Shown here: positions 1-8,144 of the stretch, piece by piece
Position numbering within the stretch: the first letter of the stretch is position 1
Layout: the number at the start of each line of letters is the position of its first letter
Source: Bacillota bacterium
Lineage (GTDB): Bacteria > Bacillota > Clostridia > Oscillospirales > Ruminococcaceae
Length of the DNA stretch: 48,540 bases
Assembly (NCBI GenBank): GCA_023457355.1
Contig: JAEWLW010000020.1
Coordinates: 1 to 48,540 of the forward strand
Direction: 5' to 3'
The notes under the pieces: model-generated
Databases searched by the model: none
The model's input: the letters and a program-made list of their open reading frames with translations, nothing else
What the model was told of the DNA's origin: nothing
Program-made: the position numbers and the translations under genes

Positions 1-93
1 CTTTCCGTATCTACCATTTCCAACACGCCGCGATCTAATTTCCCTCGCTGCAACATTCCACATCACCCATACCTATTTTACCGTATTCAAATG

Positions 94-121
94 AAAAAGC
101 CCAGCTTTCGCTGGACTTTTT
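94..121 (-). terminator. Intrinsic terminator after the kdpE-like gene
   Basis: The arms CCAGC and GCTGG close on a TTTC loop and are flanked by an A-run and a T-run, so the structure could work in both directions. It lies about 115 bases past the stop of the minus-strand response regulator and probably ends the potassium operon. Any gene further left is outside the window. Confidence 0.7.
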
Positions 122-131
122 CGACAGGCTG

Positions 132-166
132 CATCGCTGCATGGCGTTAACCGCCATGCAGCGATG
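132..166. repeat. 15-bp perfect inverted repeat
   Basis: Two perfect 15-base arms (132-146 and 152-166) are separated by five bases. No clear T-run follows on either strand. It sits between the response regulator stop and the terminator at 94-121, so it may be a 3' UTR stabilising hairpin or an accessory terminator stem. Confidence 0.6.
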
Positions 167-234
167 TTCATTCTGTAAACAGACTATTTTTCAAAGACCA
201 TTTTCAAATATGCGCACCCTTGCGTACAATTCCA

Positions 235-927
235 TCACTCATCCGCAAAGCGGTAACCCACGCCGACCTCAGTCAGAATAAACCGCGGATGCGTTGTGTC
301 CTTCTCAAGTTTGCGGCGAAGATTCGCCATAAATACCCGCACACTTTTGCTGTCGCCACCCTCGTAGCCCCAAATCTGCCGGATAATATAGTTGTGCGTC
401 AGCACCTTGCCCTTATTGGCAATCAAAAGCAGCAGCGTTTTATATTCCGTTGGCGTAAGATGAATTTCATTGTCTTCGACAAAAACTTTGCGCTTCTCAT
501 AATCCACCACCAGCCAATCGCAGGCAAAGCTGGAGTTGCCGGCTTCGGTTGCCGCCTTTTGCAGGGAGCGTTCCACCACGCGGATACGCGCCATCAATTC
601 CCCCATATGAAAGGGCTTCGTAATATAATCGTTGGCGCCCAGGTCAAGCGCCGCTATTTTCTCCTTCTCCTGCCCGCGCGCGGAGACGATCAGCACCGGC
701 GTCTCGGAAAAGGTGCGAATTTCCCGCAACAAATCAATGCCGTCCCTGTCCGGCAGCCCAAGGTCCAGCAAAACAATATCAGGCCGGTGCGATGAGAACA
801 GGAACATCCCTTCGGCCGCGGTTTCCGCCGTCAATACGCTGTAATTTTCTTTGGTTAGCGAGATATCAATGAAGTGTGCGATATACTTGTCATCTTCAAT
901 AACAAGTATCGTCCGCTGGTCAGTCAT
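235..927 (-). CDS. kdpE: KdpE-like OmpR-family response regulator
   Basis: This is a DNA-binding response regulator of about 230 residues. The receiver domain occupies roughly residues 1-120, with an acidic pocket near residues 11-13, the phospho-acceptor Asp55 in the LLDLGLPD segment and a conserved Lys in the DYITKPF segment. A winged-helix Trans_reg_C domain follows. The start is the ATG at 925-927, which has GGAGG five to seven bases upstream; a longer frame exists but lacks a site. The start overlaps the kinase stop by 8 bases, so the pair is probably translationally coupled. It sits in a K+ uptake operon and probably regulates that operon (inference). The KdpE name rests on sequence style and the KdpD-like partner; no kdpFABC genes are present here. 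Confidence 0.85.
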   Translation of the reverse strand: MTDQRTILVIEDDKYIAHFIDISLTKENYSVLTAETAAEGMFLFSSHRPDIVLLDLGLPDRDGIDLLREIRTFSETPVLIVSARGQEKEKIAALDLGANDYITKPFHMGELMARIRVVERSLQKAATEAGNSSFACDWLVVDYEKRKVFVEDNEIHLTPTEYKTLLLLIANKGKVLTHNYIIRQIWGYEGGDSKSVRVFMANLRRKLEKDTTHPRFILTEVGVGYRFADE

Positions 928-2281
928 AACGATCCTCCATAGGCAGCGTGAAGGTAAAGATGGACCCTGCGGGGACATTATCCGTCACATCTATTTCTCC
1001 GCCGTGTGCCTCCACGATGGCCTTGCAGATGGAAAGGCCAAGGCCCAACCCCCGGCGTCCATCCACAATTTTGTCATCCTGTGTGACAAAGCGCTCGAAC
1101 AGGTGGTCGCGAATCGCCGCCGGAATACCGCCGCCGGTATCGGCAACCGAGATCATCAGTTTGCTTCCGGCTTTAACCGTCAGCGTAATGCTGCTGTCCG
1201 GCGGTGTATGGCGAACCGCATTTTCCAAGAGGTTTATTATCACCTGGGAAATCAGCTTTCCGTCCATCGGAGCAGTCACAATCTCTTCCGGCAGTTTCAC
1301 TTCAAAACACCGTTCGCGAAGCAAGCGCTCGGTATGCTTAACAGCCTCGCCTATGACATCGTCAATCACTTCGTCCTGCTTATGCAGGACAATTTTATTT
1401 TCGCTGATTCGGGTCATGTTGAGAATATTTTCAACAAGATCGGTCAGCCAGACAATTTCCTCGCTGATGTCCGAGGCCAGTTTTTTGCGCTCACAATCCG
1501 AAAGTGCATGATAGTTATCCGCCAACAGATTCCCGGCACCTGAAAGGGCTGTCAGCGGGCTTCTCAGGTCGTGCGCCACCGAACGCAGCAGCGTGCCGCG
1601 CTGCTGCTCCCGCTCCATGGCAAGGCGGATTTTTTCCCGGTCCGCCACAAGTGTTTCTCGTTCCAGTGCAATGCCCAGCTGCGTACAGACAGCCTGGACA
1701 ATTAAAAGCTGCTGCCCTTGCGGCACCTGATCCTCCAGTATCAGCCTGCCCAGCGTGCCGGAGCCGCTTTTAATTTCAAACCCTTTGCCGGTGCCTTCCC
1801 GCCCCAGATAAACGGTACAGCCAAGCCCTGCGTATTCCCGCACAAGATCCTCGGCCTTTTTTATGACACTTTCTCTGCCGCTGGCAGAAAGGAAGCCCGA
1901 CGCAATCCGATACATAATTCTGGCCGTGCGCTCATTTTGGCCGGCAAGCTTCATTTCACTTTGCAGGCGGGAAGTGACCGTCCCCGAGACGATGCCCGTC
2001 ACCAAAAAAAACATAATGAGCATCAGGTCGTTGGTTCGGTAGATAAAAAAGGAATAACGCGGTTCAGTGAACAGAAAGTTAAAAAGAATAACCGAAAGAA
2101 GCGCCGCACCGATAGCCCATTTGCGGCTGCTGGTCAGCACCGCCGTAAACAGAACACCGAGCAAAAACACCATAATGATGCTTTCATTTCCAACGCCTAA
2201 AAGGCCGACCAGCAGGGCACAGGCCGTTGCCAGACCCATAAGAACGGCTGTTTTTGCACCCAGCTTAATCGTTGCAACCAC
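920..2281 (-). CDS. Short KdpD-like sensor histidine kinase (no N-terminal KdpD/USP domains)
   Basis: This membrane histidine kinase has 453 residues, about half the length of full KdpD. It begins with a hydrophobic block at residues 10-105 that resembles the four-helix DUF4118 region of KdpD. A GAF-like segment (about 120-215), a HisKA domain with phospho-acceptor His237 in SVAHDLRSP, and an ATPase domain with N, G1 and G2 boxes follow. The N-terminal KdpD ATP-binding and USP domains are absent. The start is uncertain: the GTG at 2281 has GGAGG only two bases upstream, which is unusually tight, and Met15 is an alternative without a clear site. The gene follows the trkA-like gene by 9 bases. 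It probably senses K+ or turgor for the adjacent Trk/Ktr system (inference). Confidence 0.85.
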   Translation of the reverse strand: MVATIKLGAKTAVLMGLATACALLVGLLGVGNESIIMVFLLGVLFTAVLTSSRKWAIGAALLSVILFNFLFTEPRYSFFIYRTNDLMLIMFFLVTGIVSGTVTSRLQSEMKLAGQNERTARIMYRIASGFLSASGRESVIKKAEDLVREYAGLGCTVYLGREGTGKGFEIKSGSGTLGRLILEDQVPQGQQLLIVQAVCTQLGIALERETLVADREKIRLAMEREQQRGTLLRSVAHDLRSPLTALSGAGNLLADNYHALSDCERKKLASDISEEIVWLTDLVENILNMTRISENKIVLHKQDEVIDDVIGEAVKHTERLLRERCFEVKLPEEIVTAPMDGKLISQVIINLLENAVRHTPPDSSITLTVKAGSKLMISVADTGGGIPAAIRDHLFERFVTQDDKIVDGRRGLGLGLSICKAIVEAHGGEIDVTDNVPAGSIFTFTLPMEDRYD

Positions 2282-2290
2282 CTCCTCCGA

Positions 2291-2941
2291 TTATTTTTTG
2301 CTGATCATTTTCAGGATATCCTTTTGCTCCCCTGCTACGATGATATGTTCTTCCTCTTTAAAAACGTGGTCGGCGCTGATCAGCGGGAGAATATGTTGGC
2401 CGACGCGTACCCCTATAACATTGACGCGATGCCTTGTACGAACATCCAGCTCCCTTATATTGCGCCCGTTCCAGTCCTCCGGGGGCTGTATTTCCATGAT
2501 AGCATATTCCGGCGATAACTCAATATAGTCGAAGGCGCCCTTTGCCGAGTAACGGACGGCCGTGCGCTGCGCCATGTCCCGCTCGGGATAGACCACATCG
2601 TCGGCGCCAATCTTTTTTAAGAGGTCGGCATGAATTTCGCGGTCCGACTTTGCAACAACATAAGGGGCCCCCAGCTCTTTGAGCAGCGAGGTAATCTCCA
2701 TGGAGGACTGAAAGTTGTCGCTGATGCAAACAAAACACACGTCAAAATTTCGCACACCCAACTCCTGTAAAACATCTCTGTCCATGCAGTCGCCTATTTG
2801 CACACGCGTGACATAAGGCTCCAGCTTGTGCACGGCCTCCTCATCCACATCCACCAGCATCACTTCATTGTGAAGCTCCGTAAGCTTCACAGCAAGATTT
2901 TTTCCAAAGCGCCCGGCGCCTATAATAAGCATCGATCTCAT
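2291..2941 (-). CDS. TrkA/KtrA-family potassium channel regulatory subunit
   Basis: This cytosolic RCK protein of 216 residues has an N-terminal Rossmann fold starting with the nucleotide-binding loop IIGAGRFG (residues 5-12). An acidic end to the second strand (LVDVDEE) and a C-terminal RCK_C domain from about residue 135 follow. Family members bind NAD(H) or ATP/ADP and gate the membrane subunit encoded just upstream, and the C-terminal domain often binds c-di-AMP. The ATG at 2939-2941 is preceded by AAGGATGGGG. The 20-base gap to the trkH-like gene supports one transcript. Confidence 0.9.
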   Translation of the reverse strand: MRSMLIIGAGRFGKNLAVKLTELHNEVMLVDVDEEAVHKLEPYVTRVQIGDCMDRDVLQELGVRNFDVCFVCISDNFQSSMEITSLLKELGAPYVVAKSDREIHADLLKKIGADDVVYPERDMAQRTAVRYSAKGAFDYIELSPEYAIMEIQPPEDWNGRNIRELDVRTRHRVNVIGVRVGQHILPLISADHVFKEEEHIIVAGEQKDILKMISKK

Positions 2942-2961
2942 ATTAGCCCCATCCTTTCAAA

Positions 2962-4293
2962 CTAACCGACAATAACCCTGCCGATGGGATTTCTTAATTT
3001 CCCGCTCCTGTTGGACCTTGCGACCGCAAGAAAAACGGTCAAACTCCCAACCCGGCCCGCAAACATCAACAGCATGATGGCCAACCGTGAAAGGGTTGGC
3101 AGCACCGGTGTGATACCGGTTGACAGTCCCACGGTTCCAATAGCGGAGAAACATTCAAAAGTAGCGTCTGCCAGCGGCTGCCCCTGTGTGCAGAGCACCA
3201 GAATTCCACAAAACGCCATCGCCGTATAAACCGCGATGCCGCAGAAAGCGCGCCGCAACGTCTCAGCCTCCAGCCTAAAATGCCATATTGAAACATCTTC
3301 ACGGTTTTGAAGCGAGGCATACACCGTTGCAGCCACGACAACCAGCGTCGTCACCTTGATGCCGCCGCCTGTTCCGCCGGGCGCGGCCCCGATAAACATC
3401 AGCAGCATTGTAACCAGCTTGCCCCCGTCGGAAAGCGCCGCCATATCCACCGTGTTAAAACCGGCTGTTCTTGGTGTAACCGACTGAAAAAACGCCGACA
3501 GAACCCGCTCCGGCATATTCATCCCGGAAAAAGCGCCGTCATGCTCCAGCAGCAAAAAAAGAAGCGTTCCGGCAAGCAAAAGCCCCAGCGTAGAAATCAG
3601 CACCGCACGGGTATGCAGCCGCAGCCTGCCGGGACAAAACCGGTTATCAACCAGATCGTTCCATACCACAAAGCCGATACCGCCGGCAATAATCAGTGTG
3701 GCGACAGTGAGAACCACCAGTGGGTCGTTATAAAAATACGTCAGCGAAGAGGAAGGCGTATGGGCACCCATCAGGTCAAAGCCCGCGTTGCAAAAAGCCG
3801 AGACCGAATGAAACACGGCAAACCATACCCCGCGCCCAAAGCCAAACAGCGGGACAAACCGAAATGCCAACAGCACCGCCCCAACCCCTTCAAAAAGCGC
3901 TGTTCCAAACAGCATGCGGCGCACCAGACGAATAACGCCGCCAACCTGCGTCGCACTGACCGCCTCCGCCAGAAGTGAACGTTCCCGCAGGCCAATGCGT
4001 CTTCCAACAACTAGCGAAAACAGAATGGCAATGGTCATAAACCCCAGGCCGCCAATCTGGATAAGCAACAAGATAACGGCCTGTCCAAACACCGAAAACT
4101 GGGACCATGTATCATATACGACCAGTCCTGTCACGCAGGTGGCAGAAGCCGAGGTAAATAACGCGTTTGTGAACGGGATGGCCCCACCGTCGCGACTGGC
4201 AACGGGCAAGCATAACAGCAAACCGCCCATCAGGATGATAAACGCAAATCCCACTGCAATAATTCGCATTGTACTCCATTGTCTGATGTTCAT
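2962..4293 (-). CDS. TrkH/KtrB-family potassium uptake protein
   Basis: This integral membrane K+ translocating subunit of 443 residues has four pore-loop repeats, each with the expected filter glycine. They are ATCVTGL (about 51-57), AFCNAGFD (about 165), TPRTAGFN (about 290) and AIGTVGLS (about 390). The short N-terminus and length favour a KtrB-type over a TrkH-type protein. The start ATG at 4291-4293 overlaps the stop of the preceding gene by four bases. With the neighbouring RCK protein it should form a Ktr-like K+ (or Na+-dependent K+) channel. Confidence 0.92.
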   Translation of the reverse strand: MNIRQWSTMRIIAVGFAFIILMGGLLLCLPVASRDGGAIPFTNALFTSASATCVTGLVVYDTWSQFSVFGQAVILLLIQIGGLGFMTIAILFSLVVGRRIGLRERSLLAEAVSATQVGGVIRLVRRMLFGTALFEGVGAVLLAFRFVPLFGFGRGVWFAVFHSVSAFCNAGFDLMGAHTPSSSLTYFYNDPLVVLTVATLIIAGGIGFVVWNDLVDNRFCPGRLRLHTRAVLISTLGLLLAGTLLFLLLEHDGAFSGMNMPERVLSAFFQSVTPRTAGFNTVDMAALSDGGKLVTMLLMFIGAAPGGTGGGIKVTTLVVVAATVYASLQNREDVSIWHFRLEAETLRRAFCGIAVYTAMAFCGILVLCTQGQPLADATFECFSAIGTVGLSTGITPVLPTLSRLAIMLLMFAGRVGSLTVFLAVARSNRSGKLRNPIGRVIVG

Positions 4294-4730
4294 CTGCCGT
4301 CACCTCTCATTTCCGCAAGCAACACGTCAACCGACTCGCCCGCGCCAAGCAACCGTTCTGCACCCGTGTCTTGAAAAATTTCACGCAACGCCGGTGCGTT
4401 ACAGCGCGCAATGATATAGATGCCAGGGTCGGCCCGCCTGGCAGCATGGCAGATCGCTAAATTGTGGTCATCATCGCCCGACAGGGCAAACACCGCCGAA
4501 TAATAGCCGTCTTCCGGGAAGGGAAGCGTCATAAGTACTTTGCATTTAATACCGGATTTTTTCATTTTCTCCGCAACATCCGGCGCCCCGTAAACCAGTA
4601 CGCCCTGATTTGTCCTCCCCGCTGGGCCGTCACGAAACCCGCTTCTGGCAAAAAACAAATCCAGCCGGTACATAACCAGGTAGCCGAGCAGAAACGTTCC
4701 CAAAGTCGTAAAGATCAGCAGAACCGACAT
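4290..4730 (-). CDS. Membrane-tethered TrkA_N/RCK-like protein, first gene of the K+ operon
   Basis: This protein of 146 residues has one hydrophobic helix at about residues 2-24. A soluble domain follows with a beta-alpha pattern like a degenerate RCK/TrkA_N fold: GVLVYGAP, a SAVFALSGDDDHNLAICHAAR segment and IYIIARC. The glycine-rich nucleotide loop is not intact. The chosen ATG at 4728-4730 has AAGGCGGGTGG upstream; a longer reading frame to 4853 would run through the promoter. It overlaps trkH by four bases. It may be an extra, membrane-anchored regulatory subunit of the channel (inference); I know of no characterised homologue. Confidence 0.75.
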   Translation of the reverse strand: MSVLLIFTTLGTFLLGYLVMYRLDLFFARSGFRDGPAGRTNQGVLVYGAPDVAEKMKKSGIKCKVLMTLPFPEDGYYSAVFALSGDDDHNLAICHAARRADPGIYIIARCNAPALREIFQDTGAERLLGAGESVDVLLAEMRGDGR

Positions 4731-4830
4731 ATTATTCCACCCGCCTTTCTGTATTCCAAGAATAACAGAAAATGTATTAGCACAGTGTCTTTGTTCACGT
4801 TGCCGTATTATTTTTTTATAAAGATATTTG

Positions 4831-4858
4831 ATTATACCGTTCGCTTTCGCCAAGGCAA
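4831..4858 (-). promoter_or_regulatory. Candidate sigma-A promoter of the K+ operon
   Basis: On the minus strand TTGCCT (4853-4858) is followed after 16 bases by a perfect TATAAT (4831-4836). The -10 lies about 100 bases upstream of the first operon gene. A K+-operon riboswitch such as the c-di-AMP (ydaO) type would not fit easily in this short leader. Confidence 0.6.
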
Positions 4859-5016
4859 GCTGCTTTGAATTTCAACGCTATAAATATGGTTTAAAGAACA
4901 ACAATTTTTTGCAGTATCTTTTCAATATATATCCATTGACATCGGTCCGCGTTTTTCGCACACATTTATCCCCTATTTTATCACAACCTTATGGCAGGGT
5001 AAACCCCGCCCGTGCC

Positions 5017-5045
5017 TTCACACCGGCCGCGCTATTTGGTATACT
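5017..5045 (+). promoter_or_regulatory. Sigma-A promoter of the ATPase-DUF6933-yaaA operon
   Basis: TTCACA (5017-5022), a 17-base spacer and TATACT (5040-5045) place transcription start near 5052. That is about 10 bases before the AGGAGG ribosome site and under 30 bases before the start codon. The rest of 4731-5016 holds the divergent promoter but no gene I can support. Confidence 0.65.
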
Positions 5046-5079
5046 AAAGCTATCAATGGCTCAGGAGGGCAACACGGTT

Positions 5080-5829
5080 ATGCGGCGAAATTATATCAGC
5101 GGTATCCGCCTAAAAATGCCGGTGGACGCGGCTTCTTATTTAAACGATTTACCGGTGGTGCAATATCTTTCACAGGCAAAGCTGATGGAATTCCCGAACG
5201 CGGTCACCTTTCTCGTAGGCGAAAACGGCATGGGAAAATCCACGTTGCTTGAGGCCATCGCCATAGCATACGGTTTTAACCCCGAAGGAGGAAGCCGCAA
5301 CTTTAACTTCAGTACCAACGCTTCCCATTCCGAATTGTACCGGCACCTTACACTGGTTAAAAGCGCATACCCTAAGGACGGCTTTTTTCTACGGGCGGAA
5401 AGTTTTTATAACGCGGCCAGTTATATTGATCTGTTGGATTCCATACCCGCACGGCGCCCGCCTATCACGACAAGCTACGGCGGCAAATCGCTGCATAAGC
5501 AGTCCCATGGCGAAAGCTTTCTGGCACTGGTGGCAAACCGCTTTAGTGGCAACGGCCTTTATCTGCTCGATGAACCGGAGGCCGCACTGTCGCCAAATCG
5601 CCTGATGACGCTGATGGTGCATATAAACGCGCTGGTGGGACAAAATTCTCAGTTTATCATTGCTACCCACTCGCCCATCCTGATGGCCTATCCCGGCGCA
5701 CAGGTGTACGAACTGGCCCAGGCGGGTATTCGCCCGATAAATTACCGCGATACCGACCACTACCAGCTGACCCGGCGTTTTCTGGAAAACCCCGAAAAAA
5801 TGCTGCACTATCTGTTGAATGAGAGGTGA
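5080..5829 (+). CDS. AAA/ABC-type ATPase (predicted ATPase, COG3910-like)
   Basis: This soluble ATPase has 249 residues. Walker A is GENGMGKST (about 47-55), an ABC-signature-like SHGES lies at about 142-146, Walker B is LYLLDEPEAAL (about 160-170) and a switch histidine lies in IIATHSP. It is a minimal ABC-ATPase head of the RecF/SMC class without coiled coil or transporter context. The ATG at 5080 follows AGGAGGG; an upstream frame extension would include the promoter. It is followed by a DUF6933-like protein (4-base gap) and YaaA. Its role is unknown; DNA or stress related work is a guess from the YaaA link. Confidence 0.85.
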   Translation: MRRNYISGIRLKMPVDAASYLNDLPVVQYLSQAKLMEFPNAVTFLVGENGMGKSTLLEAIAIAYGFNPEGGSRNFNFSTNASHSELYRHLTLVKSAYPKDGFFLRAESFYNAASYIDLLDSIPARRPPITTSYGGKSLHKQSHGESFLALVANRFSGNGLYLLDEPEAALSPNRLMTLMVHINALVGQNSQFIIATHSPILMAYPGAQVYELAQAGIRPINYRDTDHYQLTRRFLENPEKMLHYLLNER

Positions 5830-5833
5830 TCCC

Positions 5834-6352
5834 ATGCAGCTTGGCCTGACCATTCCTCTACAGCGATTTTTGAAAATCAAAAATTTGGTCTGCGGTGAGT
5901 CGATAAACCAACAATATTGCTGGGATTTACATATCATCTCCCTGCGTGGGCGCAGTTCTTTGCTGGCGGTGCACTGCGTGACGCGCTATACCTTTACCAT
6001 GTTTGATCTGAGCCTGGCCGACTGGCAGACGCTACCCCAAACCTTTTTTAAAGGACTGCTTGAAAGCCTGCATTCTGCGGGAATCACCGACGATGAAGCT
6101 AAACAATATGTTCAGGCCACCGGAGAAATGGAATTAGCCAGAACCCACGGGCGGCGCACGATCGCCTTTTTAAACCGCGCATGGGAGGATGTGCTGGCAA
6201 TGGATATCACGCTGGACCCAACCCGACAGCATCAGCCGCTGCTCGATATCAGCGTCAACGGCCTTTTGCGCCGCTGCGCGGGTTTGGACGGTCTCGGAAC
6301 GGCATCCGAACGGCTTCGGAACAGCTTACACACGGAGGGGACAGAACGTTGA
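5834..6352 (+). CDS. DUF6933-like uncharacterised protein
   Basis: This hypothetical protein has 172 residues beginning MQLGLTIPLQ, with no signal peptide or membrane helix. I associate it with the DUF6933 group from its N-terminal pattern, but that is from memory and not searched. The ATG at 5834 lies just after AGAGGTGAT at the end of the ATPase gene. Its TGA stop (6350-6352) overlaps the TTG start of yaaA (6349), so the three genes look translationally coupled. No catalytic motif is evident. Confidence 0.7.
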   Translation: MQLGLTIPLQRFLKIKNLVCGESINQQYCWDLHIISLRGRSSLLAVHCVTRYTFTMFDLSLADWQTLPQTFFKGLLESLHSAGITDDEAKQYVQATGEMELARTHGRRTIAFLNRAWEDVLAMDITLDPTRQHQPLLDISVNGLLRRCAGLDGLGTASERLRNSLHTEGTER

Positions 6353-7110
6353 GAATCATCCTATCGCCCGCCAAGAAAATGAATGTGGATACCGACAATC
6401 TGGCGCATCACGCATTGCCGCAATTCCTGCCCGAGGCGCAACGCATTAAGCAAGTGCTGCAGGGCATGTCTCCCGCGCATTTGCAGGCTCTTTGGAACTG
6501 CAACGACGCCATTGCGGCGCTGAACATGCACTGGCTGCACACCGTGGATCTTGAAAAAAATCTTACCCCGGCCATCCTGGCTTACGAGGGGATTCAATAT
6601 CAATATATGGCGCCCGGCGTGTTTGAGGAGGCGCATTTTGATTACATTGAAAAGCATCTTCGCATCCTTTCCGGCTTTTACGGGCTGCTGCGCCCTTTTG
6701 ACGGGGTGGCGCCCTACCGCCTTGAAATGCAGGCAAGGCTGTCTGTAAACGGGTGCAAAGACCTTTACGCTTTTTGGGGCAGCCGTCTGGCCGCCCAGCT
6801 TTGCCGCGAGACGGATTTCATCCTGAATCTGGCATCCAAAGAGTACAGCAAAGCGGTAATTCCACATCTTGCCGGCCGTGTAAGGTTGCTTACCTGTACC
6901 TTTGGCCAGTGGCAGAATGAAAAGCTTGTGGAAAAGGGCACCCACTGCAAAATGACGCGGGGGCAGATGGTGCGGTTTTTAGCGGAAAATAATATTGTCA
7001 CCGCCGAAGAAATAACGTCCTTTAATCAGTTGGGGTACGCCTTTTCACCGCCGCATTCCACCCGGGATCATTTTGTTTTTATAAAGGACGCGCCCAAGTC
7101 CGCACGTTGA
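6349..7110 (+). CDS. yaaA: YaaA family peroxide-stress protein (UPF0246)
   Basis: This protein of 253 residues begins LRIILSPAKKM, the hallmark N-terminus of the YaaA/UPF0246 family. Further family segments are GFYGLLRPFDGV and NLASKEYSKAV. In E. coli YaaA lowers free intracellular iron and protects DNA during peroxide stress. The start is a TTG at 6349-6351 with GGAGGGG at 6334-6340; the TTGA overlap with the previous stop supports it. The length matches the family. Any role for the adjacent ATPase in the same response is inference. Confidence 0.92.
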   Translation: MRIILSPAKKMNVDTDNLAHHALPQFLPEAQRIKQVLQGMSPAHLQALWNCNDAIAALNMHWLHTVDLEKNLTPAILAYEGIQYQYMAPGVFEEAHFDYIEKHLRILSGFYGLLRPFDGVAPYRLEMQARLSVNGCKDLYAFWGSRLAAQLCRETDFILNLASKEYSKAVIPHLAGRVRLLTCTFGQWQNEKLVEKGTHCKMTRGQMVRFLAENNIVTAEEITSFNQLGYAFSPPHSTRDHFVFIKDAPKSAR

Positions 7111-7117
7111 CAGGGAA

Positions 7118-7146
7118 TTGACGTGTACAAGGCAAAATGGTATATT
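7118..7146 (+). promoter_or_regulatory. Sigma-A promoter of the gntR gene
   Basis: TTGACG (7118-7123), a 17-base spacer and TATATT (7141-7146) form a good promoter. A second TTGACA occurs at 7107-7112 but is spaced too far from the -10. The predicted start lies inside the palindrome at 7149-7166. Confidence 0.7.
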
Positions 7147-7148
7147 GT

Positions 7149-7166
7149 ATTCGGTTTAAACCGAAT
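7149..7166. promoter_or_regulatory. 18-bp perfect palindromic operator at the gntR start point
   Basis: The sequence ATTCGGTTTAAACCGAAT is a perfect palindrome directly downstream of the -10 box, covering the expected transcription start. This is the typical position for autorepression by a dimeric GntR-family protein. Its core differs from that of the palindrome in front of leuC (8103-8118). Confidence 0.65.
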
Positions 7167-7187
7167 TTGCAGGAAACAGGTGACAAT

Positions 7188-7829
7188 ATGGAGCAACTTG
7201 AACTGATGCCGGCACGGATTAAAATAGCCGCTATTGTGCGTAAGGCCATTTTGTCGGGCGAATTTGCAGCCGGGTCGGAATTGTCCCTGACCGAAATGGC
7301 ATCCAGGATCGGGGTATCCCGCACACCGGTGCGAGAGGCATTTCAGACGTTGGCCGCGGAGGGGCTCATCGAACTTCGTATGAACAAGGGTGCCGTTGTC
7401 AAAACAATTGATGAGGGCTTTATCCGGGACCACTTCAGCATCCGTATGCTTTTGGAAGGGGAGGCTGTTGCCCGCGCCATCCAAAACGGCATGGATGCGC
7501 AATCGCTGATGGCCCTTCATGCGACCATTCCGGCCGGGCAACACGTTATACCAGACGGCGTTTATGAACTATATAATCAAAATTTTCACACCGCTATCTG
7601 GATGGGCGCCAACAGCCAGAAGCTGTATAATCTTTGCGAGACATTATGGAACGGCCCTTCATTCAGCCGCGCGATACCCGACGAAGAGCACCGCAGAAAA
7701 TCCATCGCCGAGCATCGCGAAATCATCACGTTTATAGCCGGCCATAACGCCGAGGCAGGCCGCAAAGCAATGGCCGCCCACATTGAACGGAGCATGCATA
7801 ATATATTGGATGGCTTTAACATGGGGTGA
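7188..7829 (+). CDS. GntR-family (FCD) transcriptional regulator
   Basis: This regulator has 213 residues. The N-terminal winged helix (about 5-70) contains the GntR signature around SRTPVREAFQTL and GLIELRMNKGA. The all-helical C-terminal FCD domain (about 80-205) shows the usual metal-ligand pattern with H in NFHTAIW and later HREI and HIERS segments, so it probably binds a carboxylate ligand with a metal. The ATG at 7188 is preceded by CAGGTGAC; the longer frame from 7137 would include the operator. It stands just upstream of leuCD in the same direction and is the natural candidate for controlling them. Confidence 0.9.
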   Translation: MEQLELMPARIKIAAIVRKAILSGEFAAGSELSLTEMASRIGVSRTPVREAFQTLAAEGLIELRMNKGAVVKTIDEGFIRDHFSIRMLLEGEAVARAIQNGMDAQSLMALHATIPAGQHVIPDGVYELYNQNFHTAIWMGANSQKLYNLCETLWNGPSFSRAIPDEEHRRKSIAEHREIITFIAGHNAEAGRKAMAAHIERSMHNILDGFNMG

Positions 7830-8028
7830 TACGAGCCTCCGACAAAACAGCGGGTATCCTGATAATTCTTTTATCGTCATTCGCCGTTATCATCTGTGGC
7901 GGGCGTTTGCCCGCCTGCATCCTCTTTTTAGTTTGACAAAAAACGCCGCACCCAGTCCTTCCGGCGTTTTATCGGGAGATTCGTATAATTCCGCCCGGAT
8001 ATCGAGCGACGTTTAAATTGATAAGCTG
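7830..8028 (+). other. gntR-leuC intergenic region
   Basis: This stretch carries two weak hairpins: a GGCGGGC/GCCCGCC stem near 7898-7914 followed by a short T-run, and an AACGCCG/CGGCGTT stem near 7940-7966. They may help end the gntR transcript. No reading frame with a ribosome site was seen. Confidence 0.4.
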
Positions 8029-8065
8029 TACACACCGCCAAAATGTGGTGTGTATTTTTTATTAT
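8029..8065 (+). terminator. Intrinsic terminator before leuC
   Basis: TACACACC (8029-8036) pairs with GGTGTGTA (8047-8054) and is followed at once by a T-rich run. It separates gntR from the leuC promoter immediately downstream, so the two units are probably transcribed independently. Confidence 0.75.
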
Positions 8066-8069
8066 CCAG

Positions 8070-8098
8070 TTGACTTGTTGCGTTATATGCGTTAGAAT
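8070..8098 (+). promoter_or_regulatory. Sigma-A promoter of leuCD
   Basis: TTGACT (8070-8075), a 17-base spacer and TAGAAT (8093-8098) are each one mismatch from consensus. The predicted transcription start at about 8105 lies within the palindrome at 8103-8118. Confidence 0.8.
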
Positions 8099-8102
8099 CT
8101 AA

Positions 8103-8118
8103 ATATCGTATACGATAT
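8103..8118. promoter_or_regulatory. 16-bp palindromic operator overlapping the leuC start point
   Basis: ATATCGTATACGATAT is a perfect palindrome placed right after the -10 box. The TCGTATACGA core resembles sites used by GntR/FCD regulators of carboxylate genes (general knowledge). Repression by the adjacent GntR protein is the simplest inference. Confidence 0.7.
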
Positions 8119-8144
8119 ACAGTTTTATGTTGGGAGGCAGGACA

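Noticed and set aside
3307..3978. Plus-strand 223-residue frame opposite trkH
   Set aside because: Antisense shadow of the TrkH pore-loop region with strongly basic, low-complexity translation.
4731..4860. c-di-AMP (ydaO) riboswitch before the K+ operon
   Set aside because: The leader between the candidate promoter and the first gene is only about 100 bases and shows none of the needed structure.
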